Both the position numbers and the translations under genes were made by a program. A DNA stretch of 13,770 bases from CAYUYV01 sp964522525. Its GTDB lineage: Bacteria > Pseudomonadota > Alphaproteobacteria > JAJFIK01. The notes beneath the pieces are model-generated. The model was given only the letters and a program-made list of their open reading frames with translations. It made no database searches and was not told the origin of the DNA. Shown piece after piece: positions 13,704 to 13,770 of the stretch; within the stretch, counting starts at the first letter, position 1, and each line of letters starts with the position of its first letter. The DNA is taken from contig CAZFWG010000107.1 in the NCBI GenBank assembly GCA_964522525.1, positions 1 to 13,770 of the forward strand. The letters run 5' to 3'.

Positions 13704-13770
13704 ATGGCTCGAAAATGGCAGCGAGCGGACCGCATTGTGCGGCGGGTGTTTTCTCTTGTGACCCTCGCCC
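13704..13770 (+). CDS. Possible start of a divergent gene (cut by window edge)
   Basis: An ATG opens a frame that stays open for 22 codons to the right edge. The peptide MARKWQRADRIVRRVFSLVTLA has a basic start followed by a turn to hydrophobic residues, as at the beginning of an inner-membrane or exported protein. The ribosome site is weak (GAG ten bases upstream). With so little sequence, chance is a real alternative. Confidence 0.3.
   Translation, partial: MARKWQRADRIVRRVFSLVTLA

Overview
The window looks like a chromosomal segment from an alphaproteobacterium with a GC-rich genome. The supporting evidence is the metZ-apaG pair transcribed divergently from the long, two-unit dCTP deaminase typical of that class, a SAM-II type riboswitch in front of metZ, and a prkA / DUF444 / spoVR cluster. 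No transposase, integrase, CRISPR array or rRNA gene is visible. Genus-level placement is not possible by eye.

Layout. The minus strand at 1-2444 carries the start of folE (GTP cyclohydrolase I, cut by the window edge), apaG and metZ (O-succinylhomoserine sulfhydrylase). The metZ leader holds a recognisable SAM-II riboswitch with an extra hairpin inserted into it, directly below a promoter-like element. On the plus strand follow the dCTP deaminase (2572-3711) and a small exported cysteine-rich protein (3826-4272). Next is a gene-free stretch of about 820 bases that begins with overlapping, mutually exclusive inverted repeats, then tRNA-Gly(CCC) at 5093-5166 and a SAM-dependent methyltransferase (5230-5928).

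From about 5960 to the right all confident genes are on the minus strand. A 628-residue protein that I do not recognise (6084-7970) ends at a good intrinsic terminator and has an upstream region with tandem repeats and palindromes. To its right is a four-gene cluster read right to left: prkA (AAA+ serine protein kinase), a DUF444/YeaH protein with a von Willebrand-like metal site, spoVR/ycgB, and a 69-residue two-helix membrane protein. DUF444 and spoVR overlap by ATGA. A strong hairpin without a T tract sits between prkA and the DUF444 gene. A possible divergent gene begins at the right edge.

How the parts work together. metZ makes homocysteine for methionine, and its leader probably senses the end product SAM. 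The prkA/DUF444/spoVR set is a known co-occurring stress and starvation module (yeaG-yeaH and ycgB in Escherichia coli) whose biochemical output is poorly defined. The small membrane protein beside it is a candidate partner. The most unusual items are the riboswitch with the inserted hairpin, the unrecognised 628-residue protein, the switch-like RNA structure after the cysteine-rich gene, and that cysteine-rich protein itself.
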